A stretch of DNA of 64,000 nt, taken from NCBI GenBank assembly GCA_002704915.1, contig PAIP01000032.1:1-64000 (forward strand), given 5' to 3'. Shown here piece after piece: positions 42,998 through 52,308 of this stretch (positions within the stretch are counted from its first letter, which is position 1; each line of letters opens with the position of its first letter). A program made the translations under genes and the position numbers. Under the pieces are notes generated by a model. It did not search any database and was not told the DNA's origin. It saw only the letters and a program-made list of their open reading frames with translations. This DNA comes from Parvularcula sp. Lineage in GTDB: Bacteria; Pseudomonadota; Alphaproteobacteria; Caulobacterales; Parvularculaceae.

Positions 42998-44206
42998 ATG
43001 AGAGTGGGAATGTTTGGGATCGTCGCGTGCATGGCGGCGTTTATGTCTGGCGTTGCGGCGGCTGAGCCATGGGACCCTTGCGGCGAGGTGGCGGCCTGGC
43101 CCGGTCGGGAATGGCGACTGACGGAGGCAACGGCGCTCGGATGGGATGCTGCAAAACTGACGGACGCCAAAACAAAGTTCGAAATGCTGCAATCGGCGTC
43201 CGTCGTCATTGTGCATAAGGGTCGCCTCATCGCGGCGTGGGGCGACGACGCCGAACGCTTTACCGCGCAGTCCGTCCGCAAGGGGCTCCTGAATTCGCTT
43301 GTCGGCATCCTGGTCGATGACGGCAAGCTCTCTCTGGATGCTACGCTTGCCGATCTCGGTATCGACGACAGCGAGCCGCCGCTGACCGAAGCCGAAAAAC
43401 AGGCGAGTTTGCGCGATCTGCTCCACTCGCGATCGGGAATTTTCCATTCCGCGCTCTATGAGGTTGGCGGGTGGAAGCGGATGCGGGCCGAACTGGCGCG
43501 GGAAAAGAGTGAAACTGGCGGATACGCCCCTGGCGACTACTGGATTTACAACAATTGGGATTTCAATGCGCTCGGCACGATCGTGGAAGACGCGGCAGGC
43601 GAGCCTATCGGCGCTTTTTTCGAAGAAAAGATCGCGAAACCCATCGCCATGCAGGATTTCCGGCCCAAGGACGTTGAGTACACGACAAAAGACCATCCGG
43701 CCGAACAGCGCTTCAACAATGTTTCGGATCACCGCGCCTATATGTTCAACATCTCGACGCGCGATCTCGCGCGTTACGGCGTCCTTTATCTCGGCTGCGG
43801 CAAGTGGAAATCGCGCGAGATCGTCTCAAAAGACTGGGTGCTGGCAAGCCTCGACGGCATCGACACGCGGCGGGGACGCGGGCCTGATGAACAACACACG
43901 GGTTTTGGCGATTACGGATATCTCTGGCAGATCGACCGGCCCGGCGCGCGCCGTTATCCGGAATTGAAGACGCGCGAACCCGCCTATTTCGCCACCGGCA
44001 ATCGCGGTCATGTGCTTGCGGTGTTTCCCTATCTCGATCTCGTCATCGCGCATCAGGTGGGGACCCGCGGGGGCGTCTCCATGGAGGCGCAAAAGAAACG
44101 GGCGATCGAGGGCTCTCCCGAAGTCACCGATGAAGAAATGACCGATCTCTTCAAGGCGATCATCGCTGCGCACCCCGCAGGCGCGACCGCGTTAGACGGG
44201 CAGTGA
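42998..44206 (+). CDS. Secreted serine hydrolase (beta-lactamase/DD-peptidase fold)
   Basis: This 402-residue protein has a signal peptide (about 1-23). The class C-like SxxK motif is SVRKG near 90-94 and the YxN motif is YNNWDFNALG near 184-193; the third motif HQVGTRG lies near 351-357. Proteins of this fold hydrolyse esters, amides or small peptides and are not always beta-lactamases. It follows the AraC gene after a hairpin, 95 bases away. Confidence 0.88.
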   Translation: MRVGMFGIVACMAAFMSGVAAAEPWDPCGEVAAWPGREWRLTEATALGWDAAKLTDAKTKFEMLQSASVVIVHKGRLIAAWGDDAERFTAQSVRKGLLNSLVGILVDDGKLSLDATLADLGIDDSEPPLTEAEKQASLRDLLHSRSGIFHSALYEVGGWKRMRAELAREKSETGGYAPGDYWIYNNWDFNALGTIVEDAAGEPIGAFFEEKIAKPIAMQDFRPKDVEYTTKDHPAEQRFNNVSDHRAYMFNISTRDLARYGVLYLGCGKWKSREIVSKDWVLASLDGIDTRRGRGPDEQHTGFGDYGYLWQIDRPGARRYPELKTREPAYFATGNRGHVLAVFPYLDLVIAHQVGTRGGVSMEAQKKRAIEGSPEVTDEEMTDLFKAIIAAHPAGATALDGQ

Positions 44207-44674
44207 CTGGGCGCGCCTGACCTCGGCGGCGAAGCAGCCATGCGCCGCGTTGTGCGCGTGGATATAGGCGACCTTTTCATCGCTGAACGCCGTCTCTATT
44301 TTTTCTTTTGCGTCGCCATTTAAGGCGAGGCTCGCGCCGACGAGGTGGCCGTCTTTGTTGAAGTGCCGCAAGGCGAGCGGGCGGCTTTCGAGCACCGGCG
44401 GCAAGGCATCCGTGAAAGAGGCGGACTCTTTTGCGCTTTCGCGCACATAGATCGCGTAAGTCGACCGATAGGGCGTCGCCGCCTTGTGGCTTTCATAGTT
44501 GAGCAGCAGAACTGTCTCGCCCGGCTCTGCGTCTTCAAGCGTCACGCGGCAGGGAAAGCCGGGTTTCGATGTCGCAGTTTTGCGGATCACTCCTCGCCGC
44601 TCCAATTCCTCATCGGAAAGGGCGAATAAGGGGGCGAATTCTGCGGCTGACAGGCCGGTGATGGTGAAAGACAT
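44192..44674 (-). CDS. DUF1203 domain protein
   Basis: This 160-residue cytoplasmic protein matches the DUF1203 family: MSFTITGLSAAEFAPLFALSDEELERRG near the start, then KPGFPCRVTLEDAEPGETVLLLNYE with a conserved Cys, and HNAAHGCFAAEVRR near the end. The function is unknown. Its end overlaps the convergent serine hydrolase by 15 bases. Confidence 0.9.
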   Translation of the reverse strand: MSFTITGLSAAEFAPLFALSDEELERRGVIRKTATSKPGFPCRVTLEDAEPGETVLLLNYESHKAATPYRSTYAIYVRESAKESASFTDALPPVLESRPLALRHFNKDGHLVGASLALNGDAKEKIETAFSDEKVAYIHAHNAAHGCFAAEVRRAQSLPV

Positions 44675-44793
44675 GGGGCGGCTCCTTGTTGCGGAGCCTC
44701 ATACTTTACGTCGCGCCCCGCCGCAGCCACCCGGTTCTTGCGCAACAAAATGTCTATGCGGATTCAGGGTTTCTCATTGATTATCTGTCCCGC

Positions 44794-45390
44794 TTAACAT
44801 GGATCTTTCAATAGGCTTCTGGTAATGGCGCGCGCCAAAACTTTGGCGGCTTTCTTTGCAGACCAATGGCAATCGCGGGTAAGCAGCCCCCAAACCTGAA
44901 CACTAAAAGCGACCCAAAGATAGTCGGCCGCTTCCTGTGTCTTCCATGCGGGTAAGAGAGCGCCGTCCTTATTGAGAGAGGTGATTAAAATTTTTAGCCA
45001 ACCTCGCAAATCAGTCATTCGGTCTTCCCATGCGTTGGCGGCGGATTCATCCGTATCCCGCAGCCTGATCAGGTCGGAAGCGACAGGATAAATCGTCAAG
45101 ACAAAATCGATCCAAATGGCGATTGATTTTTCCAGGCGCTCATAAGGATCGTGAATCTGAAGACAGGAAAGCAGCCGTTCCTCAATTTCAAATCGAATGT
45201 CTGCCCGTTTCACCATCGCCATTAGCAACCCGCCACGGCTGCCGAAATGCAGATAGATAGCTTGCCGACTGACTCCGGCGGCGGCGGCGATGTCTTGCAG
45301 CGAGACTTCCGCGCCTTCCTTGCTGATCAGGTCCCATGCAGCATCGAGAATGTGGGTTTGGGTATCGGCGGATTTTTGTATGCTTGACAC
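44794..45390 (-). CDS. TetR family transcriptional regulator
   Basis: The protein has 198 residues from a GTG at 45390, inside an operator-like palindrome; an upstream in-frame start adds 43 unlikely residues. The N-terminal helix-turn-helix is clear: THILDAAWDLISKEG, then SLQDIAAAAGVSRQAIYLHFGSRGGLLMAM (about 11-56). The C-terminal ligand-binding domain is helical. It is divergent from the DUF1330-like gene, and two copies of a TTTACACGTGTAAA-type site lie between them. The start codon within an operator suggests tight autorepression and a short or absent leader. Confidence 0.88.
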   Translation of the reverse strand: MSSIQKSADTQTHILDAAWDLISKEGAEVSLQDIAAAAGVSRQAIYLHFGSRGGLLMAMVKRADIRFEIEERLLSCLQIHDPYERLEKSIAIWIDFVLTIYPVASDLIRLRDTDESAANAWEDRMTDLRGWLKILITSLNKDGALLPAWKTQEAADYLWVAFSVQVWGLLTRDCHWSAKKAAKVLARAITRSLLKDPC

Positions 45391-45422
45391 GTGTAAAGTT
45401 TCCGATAATTTACACGTGTAAA
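45386..45422. promoter_or_regulatory. Duplicated TetR-type operator and divergent promoter
   Basis: A perfect palindrome TTTACACGTGTAAA occupies 45409-45422. A second, imperfect copy (GACACGTGTAAAG) lies at 45386-45398, with centres 25 bases apart. A plus-strand promoter reads TTGACA (45384-45389), 16 bases, TAATTT (45406-45411), so the sites overlap both the -35 and -10 boxes. The GTG start of the tetR gene lies in the left copy. Such pairs are the usual targets of TetR repressors. Confidence 0.8.
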
Positions 45423-45438
45423 GTACGGGAAATTGATC

Positions 45439-45876
45439 ATGGACGTCAATCGACAGGCCAAAAAGCTCACAGCTTTGTATGCCAAATGGAATTCGCGCTT
45501 TGCGCCAAGCGCACAGCAATGGTCGCGAATCTTGTCACAGCCTCCGTCGGAACCAATCACGTTGGTAAACCTCTTCAAGCTGAGAATGAAAGCGCGCTAT
45601 CAGGACAGTGAGTTCGCGGGAACAGGAGAAGAAGCATTCCAGCGTTATGCGGCGGTCAGCATGCCTACAATGGCGCGCATAGGTGGTGAGTTTTTACTCG
45701 TCGGCGAATTTTGCGGCTCTTTTATCGGAAGGGATGAAGACTGGGATGTGGTCGCTATCGGGCGCTATCCCAATCTCGATGCGTTGATCGCGTTACATGA
45801 AGATAAAGACTACGTGGCGTGTTTTCGGCACAGGGCGGCGGCATGCGAGCGGCAGATGGTTTTTGCCTGCGGCTAG
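45439..45876 (+). CDS. DUF1330-like protein
   Basis: The protein has 145 residues from the ATG at 45439. It is a small alpha/beta protein with a C-terminal stretch like DUF1330 or a dimeric alpha-beta barrel ([38 protein letters not shown]). No catalytic motif is visible. It is divergent from the TetR gene and shares its operators, so it is the likely target. It is followed by a bidirectional terminator. Confidence 0.75.
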   Translation: MDVNRQAKKLTALYAKWNSRFAPSAQQWSRILSQPPSEPITLVNLFKLRMKARYQDSEFAGTGEEAFQRYAAVSMPTMARIGGEFLLVGEFCGSFIGRDEDWDVVAIGRYPNLDALIALHEDKDYVACFRHRAAACERQMVFACG

Positions 45877-45882
45877 ATGAAA

Positions 45883-45913
45883 AAAACCCCGCCGGAGCGG
45901 GGTTTTGTTTTTT
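45883..45913. terminator. Bidirectional terminator
   Basis: AAAACCCCGC (45883-45892) and GCGGGGTTTT (45897-45906) pair around a CGGA loop, followed by GTTTTTTC on the plus strand and A-rich bases on the other side. It separates the convergent DUF1330-like and etfA genes. Confidence 0.9.
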
Positions 45914-45930
45914 CGCCATGTAAGCGTCGA

Positions 45931-46860
45931 TTAAAGCGCGTCGTTGAGTTCCGGCAGCGCCTTGAAGAGGTCGGCGACGAGGCCGTAATCGGCGACCTGG
46001 AAGATCGGCGCCTCTTCGTCCTTGTTGATGGCGACGATGACTTTGGAGTCCTTCATGCCCGCAAGGTGCTGGATTGCGCCGGAAATGCCGACGGCGATGT
46101 AAAGCTCCGGCGCGACGACCTTGCCGGTCTGACCTACCTGATAGTCGTTCGGCACATAGCCCGCATCGACCGCCGCGCGCGAGGCGCCGACGGCGGCGCC
46201 GAGCTTGTCGGCCACGGGGAAGATATATTTCTCGAAATTCTCATAGGAGCCGAGCGCGCGGCCGCCGGAGATGACGATCTTGGCGCCGGTGAGTTCCGGG
46301 CGTTCCGATTCCGTCAGCTCCTCGCCAACGAAAGACGAAAGCCCCGGGTCGTCCGCCGCATCGACAGTGACGATCTCCGCCGAGCCGCCGTCGCCCGCCG
46401 CGCCAAAGGCGGTGGCGCGCACGGTGATGACTTTCTTGGCGTCGTTCGACTTCACCGTCTGCATGGCGTTGCCCGCATAGATGGGGCGCACGAAGGTGTC
46501 CGGCGCCTCGACCGCGACGATTTCCGAGATCTGCATGACGTCGAGGAGTGCGGCGACGCGCGGCATGACGTTCTTGCCGGTGGTGGCCGCGGATTTCAGG
46601 ATCGCGTCATAGTCGCCCGCGAGGCTGACGATGAGATCGGCAAAAGGCTCGGCGAGGCGATGGGCGTATTGCTCGCCATCGGCGTGGAGCACCTTGCGGA
46701 CGCCGTCGATTTTGGCGGCGGCCGCGGCCGCATCGCCCGCGCCGGAGCCCGCGACCAGCACGTCGACATCGCCGCCGATTTCTTTGGCGGCGGTGACGGT
46801 CTTCAGCGTGGAATCGTCGATGGAATTTTCGTGAACGTCTGCGACAACGAGGATGGCCAT
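45931..46860 (-). CDS. etfA: Electron transfer flavoprotein alpha subunit
   Basis: This 309-residue protein has the EtfA/FixB C-terminal FAD-binding motif [27 protein letters not shown] near 228-254 and [22 protein letters not shown] near 259-280. It accepts electrons from acyl-CoA dehydrogenases and passes them to ETF-ubiquinone oxidoreductase. Its start overlaps the etfB stop by one base (TGATG). Confidence 0.96.
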   Translation of the reverse strand: MAILVVADVHENSIDDSTLKTVTAAKEIGGDVDVLVAGSGAGDAAAAAAKIDGVRKVLHADGEQYAHRLAEPFADLIVSLAGDYDAILKSAATTGKNVMPRVAALLDVMQISEIVAVEAPDTFVRPIYAGNAMQTVKSNDAKKVITVRATAFGAAGDGGSAEIVTVDAADDPGLSSFVGEELTESERPELTGAKIVISGGRALGSYENFEKYIFPVADKLGAAVGASRAAVDAGYVPNDYQVGQTGKVVAPELYIAVGISGAIQHLAGMKDSKVIVAINKDEEAPIFQVADYGLVADLFKALPELNDAL

Positions 46861-47606
46861 CAGAGCACTCCCTCTTCTTTCAATTTGGAAACGAGTTCTG
46901 AGACGCTTTCGACTTTGACGCCGGCTTCGCGTTTCGGCGGCTCGGTGACCTTCACCGTTTCGAGACGCGGCGCGATGTCGACGCCGTAATCGCCGACCTC
47001 TTTCACATCGAGCGGCTTTTTCTTCGCCTTCATGATGTTCGGCAGCGACGCATAGCGCGGCTCGTTAAGGCGCAAATCCGTGGTGACAATGGCGGGCAGA
47101 TTGATCGAGACGGTCTGAAGGCCGCCGTCGATCTCGCGCGTGACTTTCAGCGCCTCGCCGTCCTTTTCGACTTTCGAGGCGAAAGTGCCCTGGCCCCAGC
47201 CGAGGAGGGCGGCCAGCATCTGACCGGTCTGGTTCGAGTCGTCGTCGATCGCTTGCTTGCCGAGAATGACAAGCTGCGGGCTTTCTTCCTCGACGACTTT
47301 TTTCAAAAGCTTGGCGACGGCGAGCGGCTCCACCGTTTCGTCCGTCTTGATCAGAATCGCCCGGTCCGCGCCCATGGCGAGCGCCTGGCGCAACTGGTCC
47401 TGCGCCTTTTCCGGGCCGATGGAGATGGCGACGATTTCCTCCGCCGTGCCGGCTTCTTTCAGGCGGACCGCTTCTTCGACGGCGATTTCGTCGAACGGGT
47501 TCATGGACATCTTCACATTGGCGAGATCAACGCCGGTCTGGTCCGATTTCACGCGCACTTTGACGTTGTAGTCGATGACGCGTTTCACGGGCACGAGAAT
47601 CTTCAT
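46860..47606 (-). CDS. etfB: Electron transfer flavoprotein beta subunit
   Basis: This 248-residue protein starts [19 protein letters not shown] and has the EtfB signature [30 protein letters not shown] near 100-129. It pairs with EtfA to hold FAD and AMP. Length and motifs are normal. It lies 170 bases downstream of the HIG1-like gene on the same strand, a conserved alphaproteobacterial order. Confidence 0.96.
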   Translation of the reverse strand: MKILVPVKRVIDYNVKVRVKSDQTGVDLANVKMSMNPFDEIAVEEAVRLKEAGTAEEIVAISIGPEKAQDQLRQALAMGADRAILIKTDETVEPLAVAKLLKKVVEEESPQLVILGKQAIDDDSNQTGQMLAALLGWGQGTFASKVEKDGEALKVTREIDGGLQTVSINLPAIVTTDLRLNEPRYASLPNIMKAKKKPLDVKEVGDYGVDIAPRLETVKVTEPPKREAGVKVESVSELVSKLKEEGVL

Positions 47607-47777
47607 CTCAATTGCTCCTGCGGGAGGTTGGGAAAAAGCCGCCCGGCCGGGCCGGGGGCGGTCAGTCGAAGCGGACCATAGTCGGGGGTCTTCAAGGTTT
47701 CAACGGCCAAAGGCGCCTGCGCGCGAAGAGTTCCGTCAGGCTGGTGGGCGCCGAAGGAAGGGCCGCTTTTTAAGGCG

Positions 47778-47981
47778 TCAGGAGCCTTTGCCCACGAGCC
47801 AGAGAAACAGCATCATCAGCGCAATGGTGACCGCCTGCGCGGCGACGCGCATGCGCATCAGTTTGTTCGAGTTTTCCTTGGCGAAGCTGCCGCCCTTGGC
47901 GAGGGAATAGATGCCGACGCCGAGGATGATGGCGGTGACTAGTAGGCCGATGGGGATCAGGAAATAAACAAAGGCTTCCAT
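47778..47981 (-). CDS. HIG1-like (twin transmembrane) small protein
   Basis: The protein has 67 residues from the ATG at 47981 (AGGAG 8 bases upstream). Two membrane segments are visible, about 8-30 (FLIPIGLLVTAIILGVGIYSL) and about 44-63, joined by a basic loop NSNKLMRMRVAAQAV. This matches the HIG1_N/twin-transmembrane family often found just upstream of etfB. The role is unknown; related proteins associate with respiratory complexes. Confidence 0.85.
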   Translation of the reverse strand: MEAFVYFLIPIGLLVTAIILGVGIYSLAKGGSFAKENSNKLMRMRVAAQAVTIALMMLFLWLVGKGS

Positions 47982-48077
47982 CAAAAAGGCTCCTGAAGCG
48001 GAATATTGTCTCAGTCTTGTTGCCGAATATAGGGACGCGGCCTCGCGAATGCCACCGGCTCGGCGGCGCTTGTGCAG

Positions 48078-49862
48078 CTATGGGCGGCGCTCATCTTGAA
48101 GGCGGCTGTGCCAGCGCGGGAAGAAAACGCCCTCCTCGGCTGCGTCATAATGCACCGGCGTCAGGACGGCTTCCCCTTCATAATAGTCGGCGACGAGCGG
48201 CGCGCCGAGCCGATAGAGATAGCCGCGAATATCCGCATCCGCCGGGGCGTCGACCCCGAGCCCGCCTTCCTCCGGCGGGGCCAGCATGGGCGGCTTCAAA
48301 TCATTCAGCGCGAAATCCATGCGCACGTCATAGGTCCGTTCCGCCTGAAAGCGTAAAAAACGCTGGGCGTTGTACCATTGGGATTTCACCTCGCCGTCGG
48401 TGCAGGTGTCGAGTTCGGCGCCGTCAGCGCCCCAGCGCCGCTCCGGACAGTGATAGGGATCGAAGGAAAGGTCCCACAACCGCTCCATGGCGTGGGCGAG
48501 ATTGAGGCGCACGCGCGTCGCGTCCGACCGCCAATAGGTGAAGGTGCAGGCGTTCTTTTCTTCTTCGAATGTCTTTATGAGGTCGGCGGCGAGATTGTCG
48601 CCCTCATAAGCCACGCCGGGTTCGCCGGCTTCCACATCTTCAACCAGTTTTTGCATGTCCCGGCGCAATTCGATGAAACTGACTTTGAGGCGCGCGTCGC
48701 GCGACGGCGTCGAATATTCCTCCCACTCGCCATAGGTGCCGAAAATATTCGGCGGCAGTTTTTCGGGATGCGGCTTTAAATGAATCCGTGACGTATAGGC
48801 GGCGTCGACGGCGACCTTGCGGGACTTCAAGTCGCCGCAAATGGTCTCAAGCCCGAAGCGCAGTTCCTCCACCGGATTGTAAACGAAATCGGGCGAGGCG
48901 AGCTTGCGGCGCACATAGTCATAATATTTCAGCGTGCGGCCGTTATGTTTGAATTGGCCGTAATGCCAGATGCCGGACGGATGCGGTTCCGTGCCGAAAT
49001 ACTGCTCCATGGAAAAGTCGGCGATCTCTTCGTTCTTCGCCGCATATAGCTTGCCGCCATGGAGCGAGCCGTCTTCGTCGGTCTTCGCGCCCTCGACGCG
49101 GATCGGGCGCCAGGCTTTAAGGCCCGCGCCCAGCGCCGGTTTGGAGCGCATGAAGTTCGGGCCATAAGCGGTGCGCGTCACCGAATTGTCCGGGTGCGAC
49201 GCAACGACGAGCACGCGCCCATCCTCAAGCACTTCGTAAACGATGCCCACATGACCGTATATGTCGTATGCGAGAATGCCTGGCTTTACCGCGCCGCGCT
49301 CGATTTTCACCGGATAGAAATCGTCATGGGTTCTGCCGGCGCCGTTTTCGGGATGTGTGCGGAACATCGCCGTAGACACTTCGCCGCCAATGCGCGCGAT
49401 AAAGGCGGGCGCATTCGAGACATAGTTCAAAATCTGCCGGCGCCCGGCGACGACATTGCCTTCGGTCGAATAGCGAAGGTCCTGGCGAGAGCGGTCCGCG
49501 GTGCGCATCGCGTTCTGATAAGAGAAGGGCAGGCCGTTTTTCCACGCATAATAGGCGCGCAGAATATAGGCCATGTCGGCGCAGTCGCCGGGAAGGTCCG
49601 GGTCCACATGGGAGCGGTAAGGGTTCGCCTCGCTCTTGATGCACGCATCGATGGACGAACAGTTCGACCGGCCGATAGCCTGAACGAAGGCGGCGTAGCC
49701 GGCCTCATCCTTATCGGTCCATTCGGCTTTATAAACTTCCCATCGTTTCCCGGTGTTCACCGCCGGGGGAATGTCGGCGCTTTGCGCATATGCCGGCGCC
49801 AGCCACGTCGCCATCACAGCGGCGGCCCCCAGAATCCGGCCCAAACTCCACGTCACACCCAT
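48078..49862 (-). CDS. Secreted protein with possible papain-like fold
   Basis: This 594-residue protein has a signal peptide (about 1-26, ending AYA-Q). A Cys in GDCADMAYILRAYYAW near 94 and a His in YGHVGIVYE near 204 have the spacing and context of NlpC/P60- or transglutaminase-type enzymes. The C-terminal 300 residues have no recognised motif, with several Cys. It may be a peptidoglycan-related amidase or a non-catalytic relative. The 594-residue length is unusual for NlpC/P60 enzymes. Confidence 0.65.
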   Translation of the reverse strand: MGVTWSLGRILGAAAVMATWLAPAYAQSADIPPAVNTGKRWEVYKAEWTDKDEAGYAAFVQAIGRSNCSSIDACIKSEANPYRSHVDPDLPGDCADMAYILRAYYAWKNGLPFSYQNAMRTADRSRQDLRYSTEGNVVAGRRQILNYVSNAPAFIARIGGEVSTAMFRTHPENGAGRTHDDFYPVKIERGAVKPGILAYDIYGHVGIVYEVLEDGRVLVVASHPDNSVTRTAYGPNFMRSKPALGAGLKAWRPIRVEGAKTDEDGSLHGGKLYAAKNEEIADFSMEQYFGTEPHPSGIWHYGQFKHNGRTLKYYDYVRRKLASPDFVYNPVEELRFGLETICGDLKSRKVAVDAAYTSRIHLKPHPEKLPPNIFGTYGEWEEYSTPSRDARLKVSFIELRRDMQKLVEDVEAGEPGVAYEGDNLAADLIKTFEEEKNACTFTYWRSDATRVRLNLAHAMERLWDLSFDPYHCPERRWGADGAELDTCTDGEVKSQWYNAQRFLRFQAERTYDVRMDFALNDLKPPMLAPPEEGGLGVDAPADADIRGYLYRLGAPLVADYYEGEAVLTPVHYDAAEEGVFFPRWHSRLQDERRP

Positions 49863-49997
49863 GGTTTTATTTTAACGCGGGCCGGCGCGTGAGAACAGGG
49901 CGGCAAGGCCGCTTCGGCGCGGTTTTCGCCCCTCAAGGGGCAGGGGCTTTCGAAATCCGAGACGGAACAGGGGCTTACGAGCCTTGTGCGCGCCTGT

Positions 49998-50456
49998 TTA
50001 ATAGGCGCGGCGGCGAAATTCCGAATGGGCAAGCGTGCGTCCGATGGGCCAGAGCGCGAAGCCGGCAAGCTTCAGATGCGCCCAGGCAAAGGGCAGGCCG
50101 ATAATCGTGATGGCGAGAGCGAACGCCGCGACCACATGGCCGAGCGCAAGCCACCAGCCTGCAAGCACGAACCAGATCAGGTTGCCGAGAAAACCCAGCG
50201 GCCCGGTGCCGATTTCTTCGCCGAACAAAATCTCGCGGTTGATCGGCTTCGCGCCAAACGGCCATAGCGTGTAGACGCCATTGTCGAAGGCCGCGCGCGC
50301 CCATGGAAGGCCGATGATGGTGATCATCAGCACGAAAGCGGCGACGAACCAGCCGAGCGCCGCAACGGCGCCGCCGAGCGCCAGCCACAAAATATTGAGC
50401 ACAAGCGAGAAAACCGAGATCGAGCTTTCATCGCGCAGCGGGTGTTCAGGATACAT
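49998..50456 (-). CDS. YccF domain membrane protein
   Basis: The protein has 152 residues from the second of two adjacent ATGs (50456), which has GGAGG 7 bases before it. It contains two DUF307 (YccF) repeats, about 17-70 (LNILWLALGGAVAALGWFVA, ITIIGLPWARAA) and about 82-135 (GNLIWFVLAGWWLALGHVVA, ITIIGLPFAWAHLKLAG), each with two membrane segments. YccF proteins are inner-membrane proteins of unknown function. Confidence 0.9.
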   Translation of the reverse strand: MYPEHPLRDESSISVFSLVLNILWLALGGAVAALGWFVAAFVLMITIIGLPWARAAFDNGVYTLWPFGAKPINREILFGEEIGTGPLGFLGNLIWFVLAGWWLALGHVVAAFALAITIIGLPFAWAHLKLAGFALWPIGRTLAHSEFRRRAY

Positions 50457-50586
50457 CATTCGCCTCCATCGATGAGCATTATATAGGCGCCGGCGCGGCC
50501 ATTTCATCTCGCTTCACCGCATGAGGCCCGCTATCCGGCGCGCACCGCGCCATAAGGACGCCGCATTTGGACGCTTGGATTGCGCC

Positions 50587-51207
50587 ATGGGGAGATTGCT
50601 TTTCATCGTCTTAACCCTGTTCGCCGCGCCGGCGCTCGCGCAGAGCGACGGGGCAGCGCCTGGTTTCGGCGAACGTCTTTCCGCCGCGGCGATTGAGCGA
50701 ACGACCTATCGCATTGTTTACGACCCCGCTTATGTGCGCCTGTCTTATCCTCTGGGCGACGTGGCGCCCGATCGCGGCGTGTGCGCAGATGTCGTCGTGC
50801 GGGCCTTGCGCGTTTTGGGGATCGATCTCCAAAAGCTCGTGCATGAAGACATGACGGCGGACTTCGCCGCCTATCCGTCCCATTGGGGGCTGGCGCGGCC
50901 CGATTCCAATATCGATCATCGCCGCGTTCCCAATCTGGAAACATTCCTGACGCGGAAGGGTGCGCGCCTGCCCGCCGGCAATGACATGTCGGACTATCTG
51001 CCTGGCGATATTGTCGCGTGGAATCTGCGGGGGGATGAGGGATGGCTGCCGCATATCGGCGTTGTAACCGGCCGCAAGGGACCCAAGGGACGGCCCATGG
51101 TCGTCCACAATATCGGTAGGGGTCCGAAGCTTGAGGATGTGTTGTTCGACTGGCCCATGACCGGTCACTATCGTGTGACCATGTCCATGTTCGAGGCGCA
51201 TACATAG
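50587..51207 (+). CDS. Secreted DUF1287 protein (NlpC/P60-like fold)
   Basis: The protein has 206 residues from the ATG at 50587, giving a signal peptide (about 1-18). DUF1287 markers are visible: GVCADVVVRALRVLG near 65-79 with a candidate catalytic Cys 66, YLPGDIVAWNL near 137-147 and WLPHIGVV near 153-160 with His 156. The family is related to NlpC/P60 amidases. An upstream ATG at 50521 is possible but gives a worse signal. It is divergent from the YccF gene. Confidence 0.88.
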   Translation: MGRLLFIVLTLFAAPALAQSDGAAPGFGERLSAAAIERTTYRIVYDPAYVRLSYPLGDVAPDRGVCADVVVRALRVLGIDLQKLVHEDMTADFAAYPSHWGLARPDSNIDHRRVPNLETFLTRKGARLPAGNDMSDYLPGDIVAWNLRGDEGWLPHIGVVTGRKGPKGRPMVVHNIGRGPKLEDVLFDWPMTGHYRVTMSMFEAHT

Positions 51208-51318
51208 GAATGCGCGGGCGCATTTTCAAGAATTGATGTGCAGCGGATTTTTGTGCCATGACTTTATCCATCGGCGCGCATTCTCGCGCCGTTTTCATGA
51301 AAAATTCAGGAGGCGCAT

Positions 51319-52308
51319 ATGCGCAAGGTTCCTTTGGGCCGGTCAGGCCTTGAAGTCTCGCGGCTTGGTTTCGGCTGTATGGGGCTTGCAGAGTTTTACG
51401 GCGATCCATTGTCAAACGCCGAGGCTGAGAAAATTCTTGAAGCCGCTCTTGAGCGCGGCGTGAATTTCTTCGATACGGCGGACATGTATGGGTCGGGCCG
51501 CAATGAAGAACAGCTTTCCGGTTTTTTGAAAAAGCATCGCGATGATGTCGTCCTGGCGACGAAATTCGCCATCCAGCGTGATGGCGAGGGGTGGCGCGGA
51601 ATTTCAAACGATCCGAAATACATCAAAGAGGCTTGCGATGCGTCGCTGAAGCGCCTCGGCGTCGATGTCATCGATCTTTACTACATGCACCGCCGCGACC
51701 GCTCCGTTCCCATTGAAGAGTCGGTCGGCGCCATGGCCGAACTCGTCAAGGAAGGAAAGGTGCGCGCCATCGGCCTGTCGGAGGTCAGCGTTGAAACCCT
51801 TCAGAAAGCAAATGCGGTTCACCCCATTGCCGCGGTGCAGTCGGAATATTCGATTGTGACGCGGGATATGGAAGCGACATTCATTCCTGCCTGCCGTGCG
51901 CTTGATGTCGCATTTGTCGCCTATTCTCCTCTTGGCCGCGGTCTCCTCACCGGGGCTTACCGCAGCGAAAAAGACTTCAGTGAAACCGACTATCGCATGT
52001 CGATGAGCCCGCGCTTTGCAGGCGGGGCGCTGGAGAAGAACCTGTCGCTGGTGGACCAGATCGCCATGATCGCCAAAACCAAAGACGCCGCGCCGGGACA
52101 AATCGCCCTCGCCTGGCTTCTCTCCAAAGGCGATGACATTATTCCCATACCGGGAACGAAAAAGCTGTCCCGTCTTGCGGAAAATCTTGGCGCGCTCGAT
52201 GTTCATCTCACGGATGAAGACATCGCGGCGATTGAGAAAGCCGTGCCGCCGGAGGCTGTTGTGGGCGAGCGATATCCGGAAACGACCTCATCGTCCTTAA
52301 ATGGCTAA
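51319..52308 (+). CDS. Aldo/keto reductase
   Basis: This 329-residue enzyme has the AKR tetrad: Asp and Tyr in FDTADMYGSGRNEE near 51-62, Lys in VVLATKFAI near 80 and His in YYMHRRD near 120. It uses NADPH to reduce aldehydes or ketones; the exact substrate is unknown. A strong CAGGAGG site precedes the ATG. Its stop codon overlaps that of the convergent gluQRS by two bases. Confidence 0.95.
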   Translation: MRKVPLGRSGLEVSRLGFGCMGLAEFYGDPLSNAEAEKILEAALERGVNFFDTADMYGSGRNEEQLSGFLKKHRDDVVLATKFAIQRDGEGWRGISNDPKYIKEACDASLKRLGVDVIDLYYMHRRDRSVPIEESVGAMAELVKEGKVRAIGLSEVSVETLQKANAVHPIAAVQSEYSIVTRDMEATFIPACRALDVAFVAYSPLGRGLLTGAYRSEKDFSETDYRMSMSPRFAGGALEKNLSLVDQIAMIAKTKDAAPGQIALAWLLSKGDDIIPIPGTKKLSRLAENLGALDVHLTDEDIAAIEKAVPPEAVVGERYPETTSSSLNG

